A stretch of 64,000 nt of DNA from Eriocheir sinensis (GCF_024679095.1 NC_066515.1:22401717-22465716); one strand, 5' to 3'. Positions 38,291 through 51,972 are shown, counted from the stretch's first letter. Notes: generated by a model from the sequence alone, not told the origin. Numbers and translations: made by a program.

Positions 38291-40495
38291 AAGGGGAAGG
38301 GTGGCTGAATGAGACGGGGGAAGAGGAAGAGGAGGAAGGGAAGGGGGAAGAGGAGGAGTAGTAGGACGAGTACGAGGGTGAGGAGGGTGACGGTATAGGG
38401 AGTCTGTGGTGTTAGAGGGAGAAGAACGGGAAACTAGTGACGAGGGGAATGTTAAAGGTAGAGAAGGAGAGAGAGAAGGAGGACGAGAATTTATGGTCTT
38501 GAACGGATGGGAGAGAGAGAGAGAAGTTGTACTCAGATATATATAAGAGGGAAGTTTGCTTGCAGAGGAGAGATCTAGAGAGAGAGAAGTGGGAGGCTGA
38601 GGAACAGAGGGGAAGAAAGATCGCATAGGGAAGAATGATGGGATGCAGACCAGAAAGAATATAGGAGAAAGATAAGGAGGAGGAAGAGGATAAGGGAAGG
38701 GACAAAAGGAAAGGGGAACAATTGAGGGAAAGGAAGAGTATGAAGAAACAGGAGGAATAAAACAGAGGTGAGGAATGAAACTAAAAATAAACGCACTTTT
38801 TATCAAGACAGTTGGTAAACGGAGGACTTAGGAAGACGAGAGAGATTGGCACTGCAGGAGAACATGAGTAAAGGACGAAAGGAAGGGAAAATCGAAGAGG
38901 ATGAAGAGGGATAAAGTGCGTTCGAAGTGAGAGAATACAGGAGAGGGAAGGAAGGAAAGGAGTGTCAGGAATATGTGAGTAAAGGAAGAGGGGAAAGATG
39001 ATGAAAGAAGGATGAAGGAGAGGTTGGTGAGGTTAGTGTGACGGAAGAATGAAAGGAAATAAGGAAGGCTGTTGAAGTATAAATGTCAACACGGAGGAAG
39101 AAGGGAAAGGGGAGGATAACTGAAGTGCATTGGAGTTGATGACGTAGAAGAGAATGGGAAGGGAGAGGAGTGGAGCGGAATGGGAGGTGTGGAAGGGAAT
39201 GAGAAAGGGAAGGAGGAGAAGAAATTAAAGAATGAACAGGAGACGAGGAAATGGAGGTGAAAAGGAAGGAAAAGAGACGACGGAGTGGATAGATGTGGAA
39301 GAGACAGAGGAAGAAAAGGAGTAGGAATAGGAGGAGGAGGAGGACGAGAGATTAAGGAGTGCACAGGAGATGAGGGAGTGGAGGAGAGGAAAAGATAACC
39401 GATTAAAGAGAAGATGTGAAGGTGAAGGGTGATGTCACGAAGGCAAGCAAAAAAAAAAAAAAGGAAGAAAACCCCCGGAAAAAGGAAAGGAAAAATTAAC
39501 ACAACATCCTAAGCGCCGCCAAATAGAGTCTCCTCGATGCTCTTTAAGGACGCATCATTTATTACCATTAAGAAAAATAGGGACCCGAATTAGGGGGACA
39601 CGCGGGGCGCCCACTTAACTCCTCCAAGGGTAATGGCGCCCCTCTTGGCCTCATTAATATTGTACTGGATTCTGTTTTATCCCGTTAAGCCGTGATGGGG
39701 ATGGCCGAGTTGTGTGTGTGTGTGTGTGTGTGTGTGTCGTGTGTCGTGTCTTTGTGGTAACCTTCCCTTTGTCGTTTTCTTCCTTTCTTCTCCTGTTCCT
39801 CCTTTTTCATCTTCACCAACTCCTTTTCCTCCTCCTCCTCAGCCTCTATCTTCTCCCCTTTCATTCCCGTCTACCTCCTCTCCTTTTCGTTCCCTTTTTC
39901 CTTGTACGTTCTCAAAATATCCTTTCCTTTTCTGGTTCTTGCTTCACCTCCTCCTTCATCTCCCTTTCGTGTTTTTTCTCCTACCTTTTCCTTTACCGTC
40001 TTATCTCCCTCCCTCCCTCTTTCCTTCTCTCGTCAAAGCTCCTTACTTCCTTCTTCCCTCTCGCCTTTCTTCTTACCTCCAGCCCTTTTTCCTCCCCCTC
40101 CTCCACTTTTTTTTTTCATGTACTCTACTACTTTTTCTTTCTCCGTCAATACCTCCTCCTCCCCTTCGACTCCCTCCTCCTCCTCCTCCTCCTCCTCCTC
40201 CTCTTCAGCCCGGCTTCTCAGGAGGTGTTGGCGGGAGCAAGAAAGTAATGAGGGTGTTCGCTGATGAAGAGAAAGAGTCATTTCCTGCCGCATGTGGTTC
40301 TCCTCCCCGTGGATTCAAGTGGCTTATGACAAGAACTAAGAGGTAACATTTCCTTTCCCTCCCTATCTCTGTCTCTGTCTCTGTCTCTCTCTTTTTTCTC
40401 ATTCTTTTTTTCTCTTTCATCCAAGTTCGTAATTCCCGACGGATGACTTGTTTGTTTTGAATGTGTGTTCTTTGTGTGTCGCTCTTTGTTTTACG

Positions 40496-40497
<2 letters not shown>

Positions 40498-40526
<29 letters not shown>

Positions 40527-40527
40527 G
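40498..40527. repeat. (TAT)n microsatellite
   Basis: 30 bp of TAT/ATT triplets. Confidence 0.85.
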
Positions 40528-41205
40528 CTATTGCGGGAGACGAAGAAAATGTTTAACTCTGAACCAGCACTGACGATGACGTACAGAAATAATAACATAC
40601 ACAGTAATAACAGTCATTCACAATACGAAGAAAAGAAAGCCATTTCAAGTGCGACACAAACTGAGAGAAAACAATTTTGAACGAATCTGAGCAGGTGAGG
40701 CGAGTTGACGTGAGGTGAGCTGACGAAGTGATGCGAGGTGAGAACAGGTGAGGTGAGGCGAGGTGAGGAGAGGTGAGGTGAGGTCTGTATTCCCCTTTCA
40801 TCGCGAGGACAAGCTAGAGTCTCTGTGACGCAGGAAGAGAAGCATTAAAAGCAAGAGAAGAGGCTCAGACTAAACCTTCCATGAGCTGAACATCGCGAGG
40901 AGGAAGGCGAGGCACAGGGACGGATCCGCCAGTTACCTCGCAATGCTCACTCTCACCCTTCCATCCCCGTGGCTTAAGCGCGCGTCCAGCCGTGGAAAAA
41001 AAGCCTCGGACATCCATAGAATAAAATATAAATAAAATAGTGCGAAACGCGAGATCCCCTTTCCATGTAGCAAACGGAAATTAAACAGATGGGAAGCTTA
41101 ACGAGACAAAAGACTGCATGGGCGCCACGCTGCATTGTCGCAAAAATGGTGCATTGAAAGTGTGTGTGTTTGTTGCGGAGAAGGAATTATCTAAGGGTGA
41201 GAGGA

Positions 41206-41315
<110 letters not shown>

Positions 41316-42189
41316 AAAAGGGGTGGACAGGTGTGTGATTCAGGTAAAGCTCAGGTGAGGGCGAAGTGTATACCTGTAAGTAATTTTTGAGTCGTTATTA
41401 CTTTACTTGTTACTTTACTGTTACTTATAATACTTTACGTGGGTTGATAGGCTTTATTTACTACCCAGAGGAAGAATGCCAATAACTAATAAATGTCATG
41501 TTTGTTAGATAATTATAATCGTATAAGTCGTAGCAGCAATAGTAGTAGTAGTGGTAGTGGTCGGTCGTGGTAACAGTAGCCACACTAGACAAGAGTTTTC
41601 CCTTAGCGACAGAGCGCCATAAAAGTCGATGTAATAACCCGTCGAGTGGCCATCCGACCCCTCGCCGCCACCGCCTTTCCCCGGAGAGCATAATATTAAG
41701 AGCGAGGCGAGAAAAACCAGGATAAGAGGAGGGATAAGACATATTTACCTCTTCACTGGTCTACCATATTGTTCTAATGCTCTTGTCTGCCCCTCTTCCT
41801 TCCCTCCTTTACGAATGTTGCAGGGGAGTGAGAGAGTAATCTTCTTTAGCATATTTATCTCCCCACCGCCCAAGGAAGACTTAACTAAGAGGAATAAGTA
41901 ATAAAGCTAATTTTCCACACTCCCGCGTTCTAAGAGTTCACGCAATACACACCCTCGTTATGGATATGTACGCTGAATTTCGATCACTTGTGTAGGCATT
42001 GTGTTAGAAAGAATTAAAGTGCCTCGCAGAATTTAATTAAGTGTGTTAGCTCGTAGTGAGTGAGTCTGGTGCGTGAAGTGTTTTGGTATTGCTAAGAAAC
42101 ATGGACGCACCTGTATGGAAACGTGATACCTGGGGAAAAGGTAGACAGGAAGGTAGAGGTAAATTGATAGAAAAATAGGTAGATGGATT

Positions 42190-42600
42190 GGGTGATAGAG
42201 AGAATGATGAAGCCGCAAAATAATCACACAAAAAAAGCACAGCATAGGACAATAAGAAATAAAAAAGAAAGATGGACTCGGAAATAGAATGATGAAGCCG
42301 CAAAACAATCACACAAAAAGAGAACAGCACAGGACAATGAGAAATAAAAAAAGAAAAAGGGCAACAACAGCAACAAAGGAAGCTGTGTGCGGTGTCCAAG
42401 TACAAGGTGAAGATAGATAGGTAGATAGATAGATATTTAGATAGATGGACAGAGAGAGGGAGACTGATGAAGCTGCAAAACAAACGCAAAAGATAATGAA
42501 GAAAAAAAAGGGAGTATAGCACTGGGCAATAAAAAAAACATGAAGGAAGAAGATAACAACAACTTCAACAAAAAGAAAGCCGTGCGTGGCGTCTAGTACA
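42190..42600. repeat. Imperfect repeats of an 80-90 bp unit, plus GATA run
   Basis: Units share 'atgatgaagc(c/t)gcaaaa', 'acacaaaaa', 'agcac(a)gg(g)acaat' and 'aataaaaaa'. A GATA/TAGA run lies at 42413-42447. The phrase 'gtacaaggtgaagaca/tag' also recurs. Confidence 0.7.
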
Positions 42601-43914
42601 AGGTGAAGACACTAGGGCCGCTTCCAGGTACTTTCCCAGGTAGTGGAGGGCGCGGGGGGTAACTGAATACCTGTGTACTCGCCAGGTGGGTCTTCCCGGG
42701 GCGGTGGGAAAAAAATAAAGGTGTGTGTTTAAGGAAAGGCGAGGTGCTGGCGAGGACTTCAAAGGGTATACTGTTGGGCTGCTTTTGTTCGTTCAGCGAG
42801 GGACGAAGGTTACTGGGAAAGCCCGAGGAGTTTGCTAAACATAATTAGTGTTTAGCCGTGTCCTCCCGCGCACAATTTATCAGCCGATGATTCTAGGCGG
42901 AGTGGTTTTGAATATTTGTTTTTGTTGAATGGCTTCTATTTACCCCCCCCCCTCCCCCCTGCCCTTATTTGGTGCGTCCGTTTTTGCTTCAGAAACGTTT
43001 AAGGAAACTTGACTGGAAACGTTTATGGAGCGTGGCGAAGCTGTTTACTTTATTTTAAGCGTTTCTTGGTACTCATCTCCTCGCCTTCTTGAGAGAAAAT
43101 GAAGAGCAAGTCGACGGAACCGAAATTAGTGTTCTTTTGTGTGATCTGACTTCCATTTGCACTGATTGCCACCCCCATCCCACCCCCGCCCCCTCGCAAA
43201 GTCAGTGACCTGCAAATAAACGTACCACACCTGCTTCCTATTCGCTAATGACGTTTCCCATCGTATACCATAACACCTGCCAGTCTGTTGCAGCGCCGCC
43301 TCGAAAATGAAAGTAAAACCTGTAACAGTAGAAGTAGTAATGGTAGTAGTAGAAGTGGCGGTGGTTGTAGTGGTGGTGATAACATGCACTTTTCTCTTAC
43401 GTAACCCAACTTAAGTGCCGCGTATATAAGATGAACACAGGAAAGAGGAGTATCCACTTACTCGTCATAAATCGCACGTTGGGTTCAAGAAGGTAATGAA
43501 AAAGTACATCGCTTCTCTCTGTCTCTCCTGATAGCAAAGGGTCACAGAGCTCTGATTTCCACGCACCTGTGGGAACCGAAGGGGAGACGCAACACCTGTG
43601 CCCAAATTAACCATTGTTCCCCGGGGTCTACCTGTGTTTAAAACCCCACCCGCACCCCGCCCCTCCCCGCCTCACACCTGCCAGAGGAGCGGTGCGTCGG
43701 GCAGGATGTGTTAGCTAATCATACAAATCTTGCCTCGCACCTGTTAATACTAATATGCTCCTCCTCATCCTCCTTGTCTTCCTCATCCTCCTTTTTCTAA
43801 TACGGTCATTTCGTACTAATATATTCCTCCTCCTCCTAATATTACCACTACTCCATCTGCTCCTCTTCATCATCTACCTGTTTTTGTTACTAATTTTCAC
43901 GTTTTTATTTTTTT

Positions 43915-43917
<3 letters not shown>

Positions 43918-43954
<37 letters not shown>
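43918..43954. repeat. (TG)n microsatellite
   Basis: 37 bp of TG. Confidence 0.88.
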
Positions 43955-43956
<2 letters not shown>

Positions 43957-45390
43957 CACAAAGAAGGCAACAGTGCAAGGTTATCAAATAAATCGACTCC
44001 GTTAATGACACAGGCGGCTTTTTACGAGCGAAAATGCGGTTATGTACATTTTTTCGTCAATCATATAACGAGATTTACAGCGACAATAATAGCAGACGAA
44101 ATTATTTGTAGCATATGTTTTTTTTCGTAAACAACCACGCGAGTGTTATTAGATCAGCGTAACTTTTATATTTCGTTCTTTCCCCCACCCGTGTAATTAA
44201 TTAACCCGGGAGATTATTGCATCGCTTAATATACCAAGCGAACATTTTGCAGGCGGCGGCCGGAGGAAGTCAAACCAGACTCAGTCACTCCCGGTAATTA
44301 GAGTCTGGCGCTGTCGTGTTGGCCCGGTCCTTGGGGCTGCCGGGCGGGGCTGTGCAAATGTGCAGAACTGGACGTCGCGAGTACAGGTTCTGGAGTACTT
44401 AATGGCTTGTTTATGTACTATTAAGTCTCCATGCGCCTGGGATTTGAACAAGGTGTGTGTGCGTGTGTGCGTGTGTGTGCGCCTCCAACGAGTTTTCATT
44501 TTTTGGTTTGCTTCTTTAAATGTATAAAACCGGCGTTACTTTAATTCTGGTTCTGGAGTATTTTTGAAGATTTTTGCAAAGTTGGTCTCACTTAACGGGA
44601 AGAGCGTGTTGCGGGCATGTTATTTTCAATCTATTATTTAGCCTCTGGTCTGTCTCTAACCGTTAAAGAAGGACCCTATACAATGACTATACGTTTTGAA
44701 AAGAATTCGCTCCTATTACCACTGTTAGGATGGTTAGGATTCATAGCAAATTTTTGTAGTAGTTCATCTGTGCCACTATATAAGCGCGCATTAATACTAG
44801 ATTTTCACTATGGTAGTTTAGGATAAAGGCCTCAGCGCATCCAGCCTGTCAGCACTCTTAAGGGTTTAGATACGTCGTGTAGGGCTTCGAAATGGTTAGT
44901 GTTTTGACCAGGGCATCTGTTAACTAGGAAAGGGCCACGGCCTTCCAGGGGCTTCGAGGGGGACAGATTCCAAGCACATCATCTCAGCATTGTACGTCTT
45001 CGCATTCTCAGGGCTTTGAATCTCTCGTCACGGCTCTCAAGGTGTAATTTTTCCTTTTTTTTTTAGCTCGTCAACGTAACACTTGTGGTCTGGAGTTGTC
45101 TCGCGCGCGTCGTATCGTCCGTCCGTTTACGCAGCGTAGCGCAAGGGAGAGATCTTGTGCGGGTGATGTGGTAATGTGTATATATTTTCTACTATGATTG
45201 GGTGCGGTCGTGTTGCTGGCCTTGTGTGTCGGTTACCTGACAATTTTCTTTTTATCTTTTTTTGCGAGGAGGGGTCTTAGTGTTAATACAAACCTAGCGT
45301 GAGAGTATGAATATAAAAGAAGTCGAATAAGAAAAGATAATGCTGTAGATTAGTTGACATAATTTTCTGATATAAAAAAAACGGTGATAA

Positions 45391-45647
45391 AGTAGAGGGG
45401 ACTGGGAGAGGAGATAGGAAATAGAAATAAAGATGAGGAGATGAAATAAAGGGAACTGGGAGAGGAGATGGGAAATATAAATAAAGATGAGGAGATGAAG
45501 TAAAGGGGGCTGGGAGAGGAGATAGGAAATAGAAATAAAGATGAGGAGATGAAGTAAAGGGGACTGGGAGAGGAGATAGGAAATATAAATAAAGATGAGG
45601 AGATGAAGTAAAGGGGACTGGGAGAGGAGATGGGAAATATAAATAAA
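45391..45647. repeat. 54 bp minisatellite, five copies
   Basis: 'actgggagaggagat(a/g)ggaa' recurs at 45401, 45455, 45509, 45563 and 45617, an exact 54 bp spacing. Because 54 is a multiple of three, all three minus-strand frames stay open as 18-residue repeats, which explains the apparent open frames of 100-141 codons here. Confidence 0.95.
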
Positions 45648-46156
45648 AACAAACAAACAAACGAGAGGTAGACGTGAGAGAGCGGATGCAGGAGAAAATA
45701 AAAGGAGATAGAACAACAAGGAAAAAAATAATATAGGCGAGGGAAGGAGTGAGTTAAGTGGAGACGGAGGGAGAGGAGGACGAGAGAGGTTTATTTACTT
45801 TTTTATGGCACAGAAGACAGAACAAGGACTAAATACTTAAAGAAAAAGTCTCTCTACCTCCTACTTCTTCAAAAACAAAAACAAGCACTATATGTAAAAA
45901 AAGAAAAAAAAAAAAGACTACATGATGTTCCTTAAAAAAAGCCACATAATAAATATCTCTCTCAGTTGGCTACCGGTGGATGGGGTAAAGCGGGTAGGGT
46001 CTGGGGTGGGTCTGATCTACGTCTAGGGTCACGTGATAGTCCTGGGCTAATTGGGCGGCGGGTCATCTATGGTTTCGTGGACCGGAAGTACACTGACCAC
46101 ACTCATCACGTCACGCCGCCCGCCAAGGCCCGCCCCCCCTGCTCTCCCACGCCCAC

Positions 46157-46157
46157 T

Positions 46158-46217
<60 letters not shown>
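46157..46217. repeat. (AC)n microsatellite
   Basis: About 61 bp of AC with one GC interruption. Confidence 0.92.
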
Positions 46218-46219
<2 letters not shown>

Positions 46220-46229
46220 TGTAGTATAT

Positions 46230-47160
46230 ATTTTTCCCCTTTTCATTTTTTTTTATTTGTTTTTTTTTCTATTCCACAGTATCTATTTTTTTCTCTCCCT
46301 CTTCTTGATCTTCTGCGTTTCTCTTTATTATTTTTATTTCACCCTTTTTTTATCGGTTCTTTTCTTCTCTTTTCTTTGCTTCTCTTTCTGTCTTCCCCTC
46401 CGTGGTTATGTTCTCTGTCTTTCCTTTTCTTATCCTTTCTACTGTTTTTCTTCCCCTTCCTCTGTCATGTATTTTTCACTTTTTCTTTCTTCCCGTGTTC
46501 TTGTTTTCCCCATCTTTCTGTTTGCCTCCCTCTTCCTGTTTCGTTGCTCGTCTCCAGCTCTATAATTTCTTCATCTAATTTTCCTCCCACGCCTTCTTTC
46601 CCACACCTCTCTTACGTCCTCTCCTCTTCTCACCTTTTTTTTTATACTCGTCCTCCCACACTCCTCCTAAGCTTTATATTTTGTCCTCACCCACACTTCC
46701 TCATCTTTCTTTTCCTCAACATCTCATCTCTGTTTCCTCATCTCTCCCTCGCATCCTTTTCCTCCTCCTGGTTCTATCCCTTCACCTGCCACCTTTCGCG
46801 TCTTCCCTTTCTCTTTTTCCTACGCACCTGTCGCCCCCCTATCCTCAGGTAACCTACTGTCCTTTGTTTATTAAGTCTATTACCTGTGTCTCATTTATCC
46901 TTTTGTCCCTTGTTTTCCTTCCTTTGTTGTTTTGTTTCTTTATTACTCTTTTCCTTTTTTCCTTGTCAGCTTCCACCATCAACCTGTTTCTCCTTTCGTT
47001 TTTTTATTACTTCTTTTTGTCTCCCTCCTCCTCCTCCTCCTCCTCCTCCTACGCCTTCTCCTCCTCCTCCTCCCTTTTCTAGTCGCGCTCTCATATGACC
47101 ATTTTCCACCACACAACCCTTTCCTCCTCCTCCTCCTCCTCTCTTCTTTCCCCTAAATCC
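46230..47160. other. One-sided pyrimidine tract
   Basis: 0.9 kb of mostly C/T on the plus strand with TCC arrays at 47023-47050 and 47122-47142. Plus-strand frames up to 199 codons are F/L/S-rich by composition. Confidence 0.6.
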
Positions 47161-47296
47161 TATAATGTGTTTCCTCCCTCTCCACTAAATAGTGTTAACG
47201 CAAAATGCTGTTAACGAAATGGCGTAAATAATTATGGATGTGATTCTCTTGTTACTGTTGCTCGTATTTGGGCGTGGGTTGCACCTCTTACTGCTA

Positions 47297-47297
47297 C

Positions 47298-47379
<82 letters not shown>
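47297..47379. repeat. (TAT)n microsatellite, about 83 bp
   Basis: Uninterrupted TAT/ATT; it reads as poly-Leu, poly-Tyr or, reversed, poly-Asn. Confidence 0.95.
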
Positions 47380-47381
<2 letters not shown>

Positions 47382-47526
47382 GAAGCACACTCACTGTTTT
47401 TCCTTGCTCTTCAAATACTTTATCAGCATCCTAAGTTGATACGCGAGGCAAGATAAATTGAAATCTTTTACACTAATGGATTCGTGGGAGGAAGAGAGAA
47501 GAGAGGGAGAGAGAAAGACAGGGTTG

Positions 47527-47551
47527 AGGAGGAGGAGGAGGAGGAGGAGGA
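47527..47551. repeat. (GGA)n microsatellite
   Basis: GGA repeats, 25 bp. Confidence 0.82.
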
Positions 47552-47819
47552 GAAGGAGGGGGAGGGGGAGAAGAAGGAAAAAAATGAGCATATGACAAAT
47601 GATAGACGACATTATGTGCCCAAGAAAAAAAAAATCGACCCCGCTAGACAGTTAGGGCAATTGTGTAACGGCGAACCGTGACGGAGTGTGTGTCTGAGGA
47701 GGATGAAAAGTGGATTGTTGATAGTGAATGACCCTGATAAAATGTGAGGCAGGCAATGGCGGCGGTGGGAGGGGTAAGAAAAGGGGAGAAGGAAAAAAAA
47801 ATGTGAAAAGTTATGAAGG

Positions 47820-47821
<2 letters not shown>

Positions 47822-47903
<82 letters not shown>
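47822..47903. repeat. (AG)n microsatellite, 82 bp
   Basis: Uninterrupted AG. Confidence 0.95.
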
Positions 47904-47906
<3 letters not shown>

Positions 47907-49011
47907 TAAGGTATAGCAAGTGACGGAAGGAACGCTGTAGGGAAAGAGAATAGAGATGGAAGTGGATAAAGCAAGATAAGACGGTATGAAAGGATAAAGT
48001 GAGGTGGGAGTGAGAGAGAGGAGGAGGATGTAGCAAGATATGAAAGGAGGGATGCCGAGCGGGGAGAGAGGGAGAGGGAAGGAGGGGGAGGGAGCCCGGG
48101 TGAGTGAGGGCGTGGGAAGGAGCCGCCGACAGGTTTATTACATCGGAGAGTTGTTTGTCCTCACGCCGGAGAACAATAAAGGGACAGAAGGCGGTGAGTG
48201 CGGCGGCCCCACCATAAACACACCATCCTGGACCCGCCATAACCCCGCGCCGCCGAACATGAAAGCTCCGACGCTACCCACTGCTACCCGCTTACCCCGC
48301 CAGCCCACCAGCGGCCCCTCAGTGGTGGTGGCGCCGCGGTGAGGGCAGTGTAAGGCCTGCCACCAATCCCCGCCACTCCTGACCGCACGGGAACCACAGC
48401 CCAGCCACCTGCGTTACCCGGCATTCCCTCAGAGGTCTTGATTTACTCCACAGCTACTGTATCCTCCTCCCCTCCGACCATACCCGCCGCCCACACCTCC
48501 ACCCACACACCGCTTGTTTCCTCGCCCACAACAATGCTCCACCCGCAGAATCTCCCCGCACCGCCCACAGCCCACAGACGCCAACTCCTTCGCCTCGCCC
48601 CAACCGAATCTCGACACTCGCAGCAGGCCTCCCTCGGCGCCCCTAACGTCTGCGTCCTCACCACATCCCATCACCACCTCACCACCACCACCTTATCACT
48701 TCCCCACCAACACCTTACCACCTCACCACCACTTCCCAACCTCCACCCCACCACATCACCACCACATCTTTATCACCCGTCTAACGTAAGCCACAAAAAT
48801 CCTGCACTGGTGAACGCAAGGACCATAAAGATTTTCGAGCAGGATACAGCGAGGATGATATTAATGATTGAGGAAGACACCTGAAGGCCAAGTCTGAGGG
48901 ATGCGGGCTGAAGAATACTATAAATAAAAAAGTGTTTATGGCTCCAAAATGAATGGCAGCGCTACACCGTCTGGAAGTCTGTCAATATACTCTGGGCAGT
49001 CAGTTCAATTA

Positions 49012-49012
<1 letters not shown>

Positions 49013-49055
<43 letters not shown>
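49013..49055. repeat. (AC)n microsatellite
   Basis: About 43 bp of AC. Confidence 0.9.
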
Positions 49056-49061
<6 letters not shown>

Positions 49062-49479
49062 GGTTGAACAGACGGTACAGACATTACTTCATAGTATGTC
49101 TGAAGGAGGAAGGAAAGGCGCAGGCATAATAACAACACAAACTTAACAACAGCGGCAAGACTGTGAAATACAAGTAAAAACAAGAACAGCAAGAACAGGA
49201 GTGACAGGAATGACGCCACCTGTTGCAGCACCACGGCAGCCACACAAGTGATACACCCTCCACCTCCTCCTCCTCCTCCTCCTCCTCCTCCTGCCAGTAG
49301 CTCATCCCGTCCATTCATACATCGAAGAGGCAATCACCCTTCCGCTACTCACGCCCCGCGACTACCCACGCGCTAAGCTAAACAGGAGCCTCTTATCTAA
49401 ACAATGGGAGAGCTAACAAGAGGACGACGCACCGGGAACCGAAGGTAAATACGTGAAGAGGCGACGGGGAAGCCGGAGA

Positions 49480-49990
49480 AAGAGGTGTGGCCCGGGGCTG
49501 TGGGTTGGCCGCTGCGCCGCTGGGGAGGTCGCTGGGCTGGCTGGCGCGAGGATCTTGTGGTCTTGGACGCCGCCAGCGGATTTCACCTAAGTTGGACGCG
49601 TTCTTGTGTCTTACTTCACTTCGCTTTACCGCCTCCTGCATATGCCTGGTTCTAGGGCCCCGGCGGCGACTCGGGCAGGCTAGATTGGCCCTTCAAAGGC
49701 GGAATTGATGCTTAATTCGATGTGGTGCGGCGAGGAATCACGGCAGTAGCCAGCGGAGGCCCTAGGCGACGCTGCGAGCGATTCCCGCCAATTTGCTCAA
49801 GGCGGGAAAAGTGCGCGCGCTTTTTACGGCTACACAACACGTCTTTGAGGAAGTCCAAGCGATGGCCCACGGGGGAAATCTGCGCGCCTAAATATCGGCT
49901 CTGTCTCTGTTTTTCAGTTTTCATGAATTCTGCAATAACAGGGATTTGTGCCGCGGCGTCCTTAGGCAACAACCGACGACCCGAGGGAGA
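49480..49990. promoter_or_regulatory. Candidate CpG-rich element with paired E2F-like sites
   Basis: A complex CG-rich sequence with TTCCCGCC (49782-49789) and GGCGGGAA (49801-49808) as an inverted repeat, 11 bp apart. The second is part of a full TTTTCCCGCC match to the E2F consensus on the minus strand. Confidence 0.33.
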
Positions 49991-50006
49991 GTCACTGACC
50001 GACCAG

Positions 50007-50010
50007 ACAC

Positions 50011-50045
<35 letters not shown>

Positions 50046-50050
50046 CACAT
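50007..50050. repeat. (AC)n microsatellite
   Basis: AC repeats with one AA interruption. Confidence 0.88.
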
Positions 50051-50357
50051 AGAGTGGAAGAAAACACCACATAAATTATAGGAGCGCCGTTTTACTCAGT
50101 ATTTATGGTGGGAGGGTCGTCCATGAATCAAGCAGAAATGTGTGCTATGGAATGTGTGAAATTGGGCAATATTGGGTTAATGCAATAAAGGACTTGAAAA
50201 AAAAACCAGTGAACAGAATGATGAAACGAATAGATGGTTAACTCCAGTCGAGAAAAGGTAAAAGCCAAGAAGAAAAAACGTATAATCATTTGTGAAAGTG
50301 AAGTGGCATTAAAATTAATATAAAAAATAGCAAAAAAAACAAAAACAAATCACACAG

Positions 50358-50484
50358 AAATGACCTCTCTTTTGGCTACTCTTTACTTTTATCTTTTATA
50401 GGAGCGGCGAGTAGCGGGCTTTTCTTTTTCTGTACTCTTTTTCTTGCCCTTGAGCCGTGTCCTCTGATGTAAAAAAAAAAAAAA
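50358..50484 (+). mobile_element. SINE-like dispersed repeat, copy 3 (most complete)
   Basis: The longest copy: it opens with 'tgacctctcttttggctact', contains the core 'ggagcggcgagtagcgggct', continues 'cttgcccttgagccgtgtcc' and ends 'ctctgatgt' with an A-tail of about 14. It lies in the same orientation as the 29978 and 55895 copies and opposite to the gene. Confidence 0.68.
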
Positions 50485-51491
50485 GAAAACTACCGAAAAC
50501 AGCAAAAAGAAAACAACAACTGAGGAAAGAAAACTGAAAACTCTGGAAAATAAATAGAAAAAAAGAAACAAGCAGAGAGCACACCTAGAAAGGCCAGATT
50601 CCAGCCTACACGAACGAACGAATGAACGAACGCCCGAACACCACGTCCATCAGCAAAGAAGAATCGGTTCAGAGGGATAACTTTGAGGATCCGGACCGTC
50701 TCTTCTGCTCTCCCGTGATTGACAAAGCGCATATATTGATTGGCCGGGGCGGAGGGAGCAGTACTGAAGGGGAAGAGAGCGCCCGAGGGAAGCGATTGAG
50801 TCGGGGTGAGGGAGAAGGAAAGGGAAGGGAAGGGAAGAGGGGACAAAAATACAAATATCCGAGGGGTAGAAGGGGATGGGAGATTCTCGGAGAGGGCGAG
50901 GCATACAGAAGGCAAGGCTGCTGCTACACGAGGCGGGGAGTGAATGTGCCTCAGCGGGCCGACAGGGAGCTGCTTACTTTTGAATAATGGTGGTGAATCG
51001 TCCGAACGTGAGGATATGCGAGGAGGAGAAGGAACAGGAAGAAGAGAAGGAGGAAAAGGAGCAGGAAGAAGAGGAGGAGAAGGAGCAGGAAGAAGAGAAG
51101 GAGGAAGAGGAGGATGCGGAGGGATAAGGGAATGCTGAATAACAGTGAGACATTGATAACTTTTGAACAGGTAAACTGATATAGATGATTTATGTATGGT
51201 TGATAATTTGAACGTTTGTGGTATTATGAAATGGCCAGAAACGATATAAAAAGATACTTAGATAAAACAGGGAAAGTAAAAGACACATCAAACATCACTC
51301 GTCATGAAAATAAAAAAAAAAGTAAAATACATGAGAAAGAGAGCGAAAGAGAAAAGAAGATTTGCACGTCTTCAAGAATGATTGTGTCCGAAAGTTTGGG
51401 GAGGCGAGGAGGTCAAACCATTATGCCGCGCGCCGAAACTTTCCTCGGCGTTTCTTCACGTTTTCAGTTTCCTCCCCCTTAGCTAGATCAC

Positions 51492-51493
<2 letters not shown>

Positions 51494-51582
<89 letters not shown>
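51494..51582. repeat. (AG)n microsatellite, 89 bp
   Basis: Uninterrupted AG. Confidence 0.95.
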
Positions 51583-51585
<3 letters not shown>

Positions 51586-51661
51586 AAAACTGAAAATGAA
51601 ATGGAGAAACATACATATACGAAGAAAAAGTTGAAGAAAGGATAAAAGACAAAGAAAAAAA

Positions 51662-51855
<194 letters not shown>

Positions 51856-51909
51856 CCACCGCTGAGATATAGCCCGGCGCCCCAAGCCTTTATTCAGTGT
51901 CTCAGTGAC

Positions 51910-51912
<3 letters not shown>

Positions 51913-51969
<57 letters not shown>
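51913..51969. repeat. (AC)n microsatellite
   Basis: 57 bp of AC. Confidence 0.92.

Positions 51970-51972
<3 letters not shown>

Noticed and set aside
45283..45719. Repeat protein with an 18-residue unit
   Set aside because: Explained by the 54 bp minisatellite; all three frames are open equally.
48438..48884. 148-codon plus-strand frame rich in Thr, Pro and His
   Set aside because: Produced by a degenerate CCA/ACC repeat; no motif or splice context.
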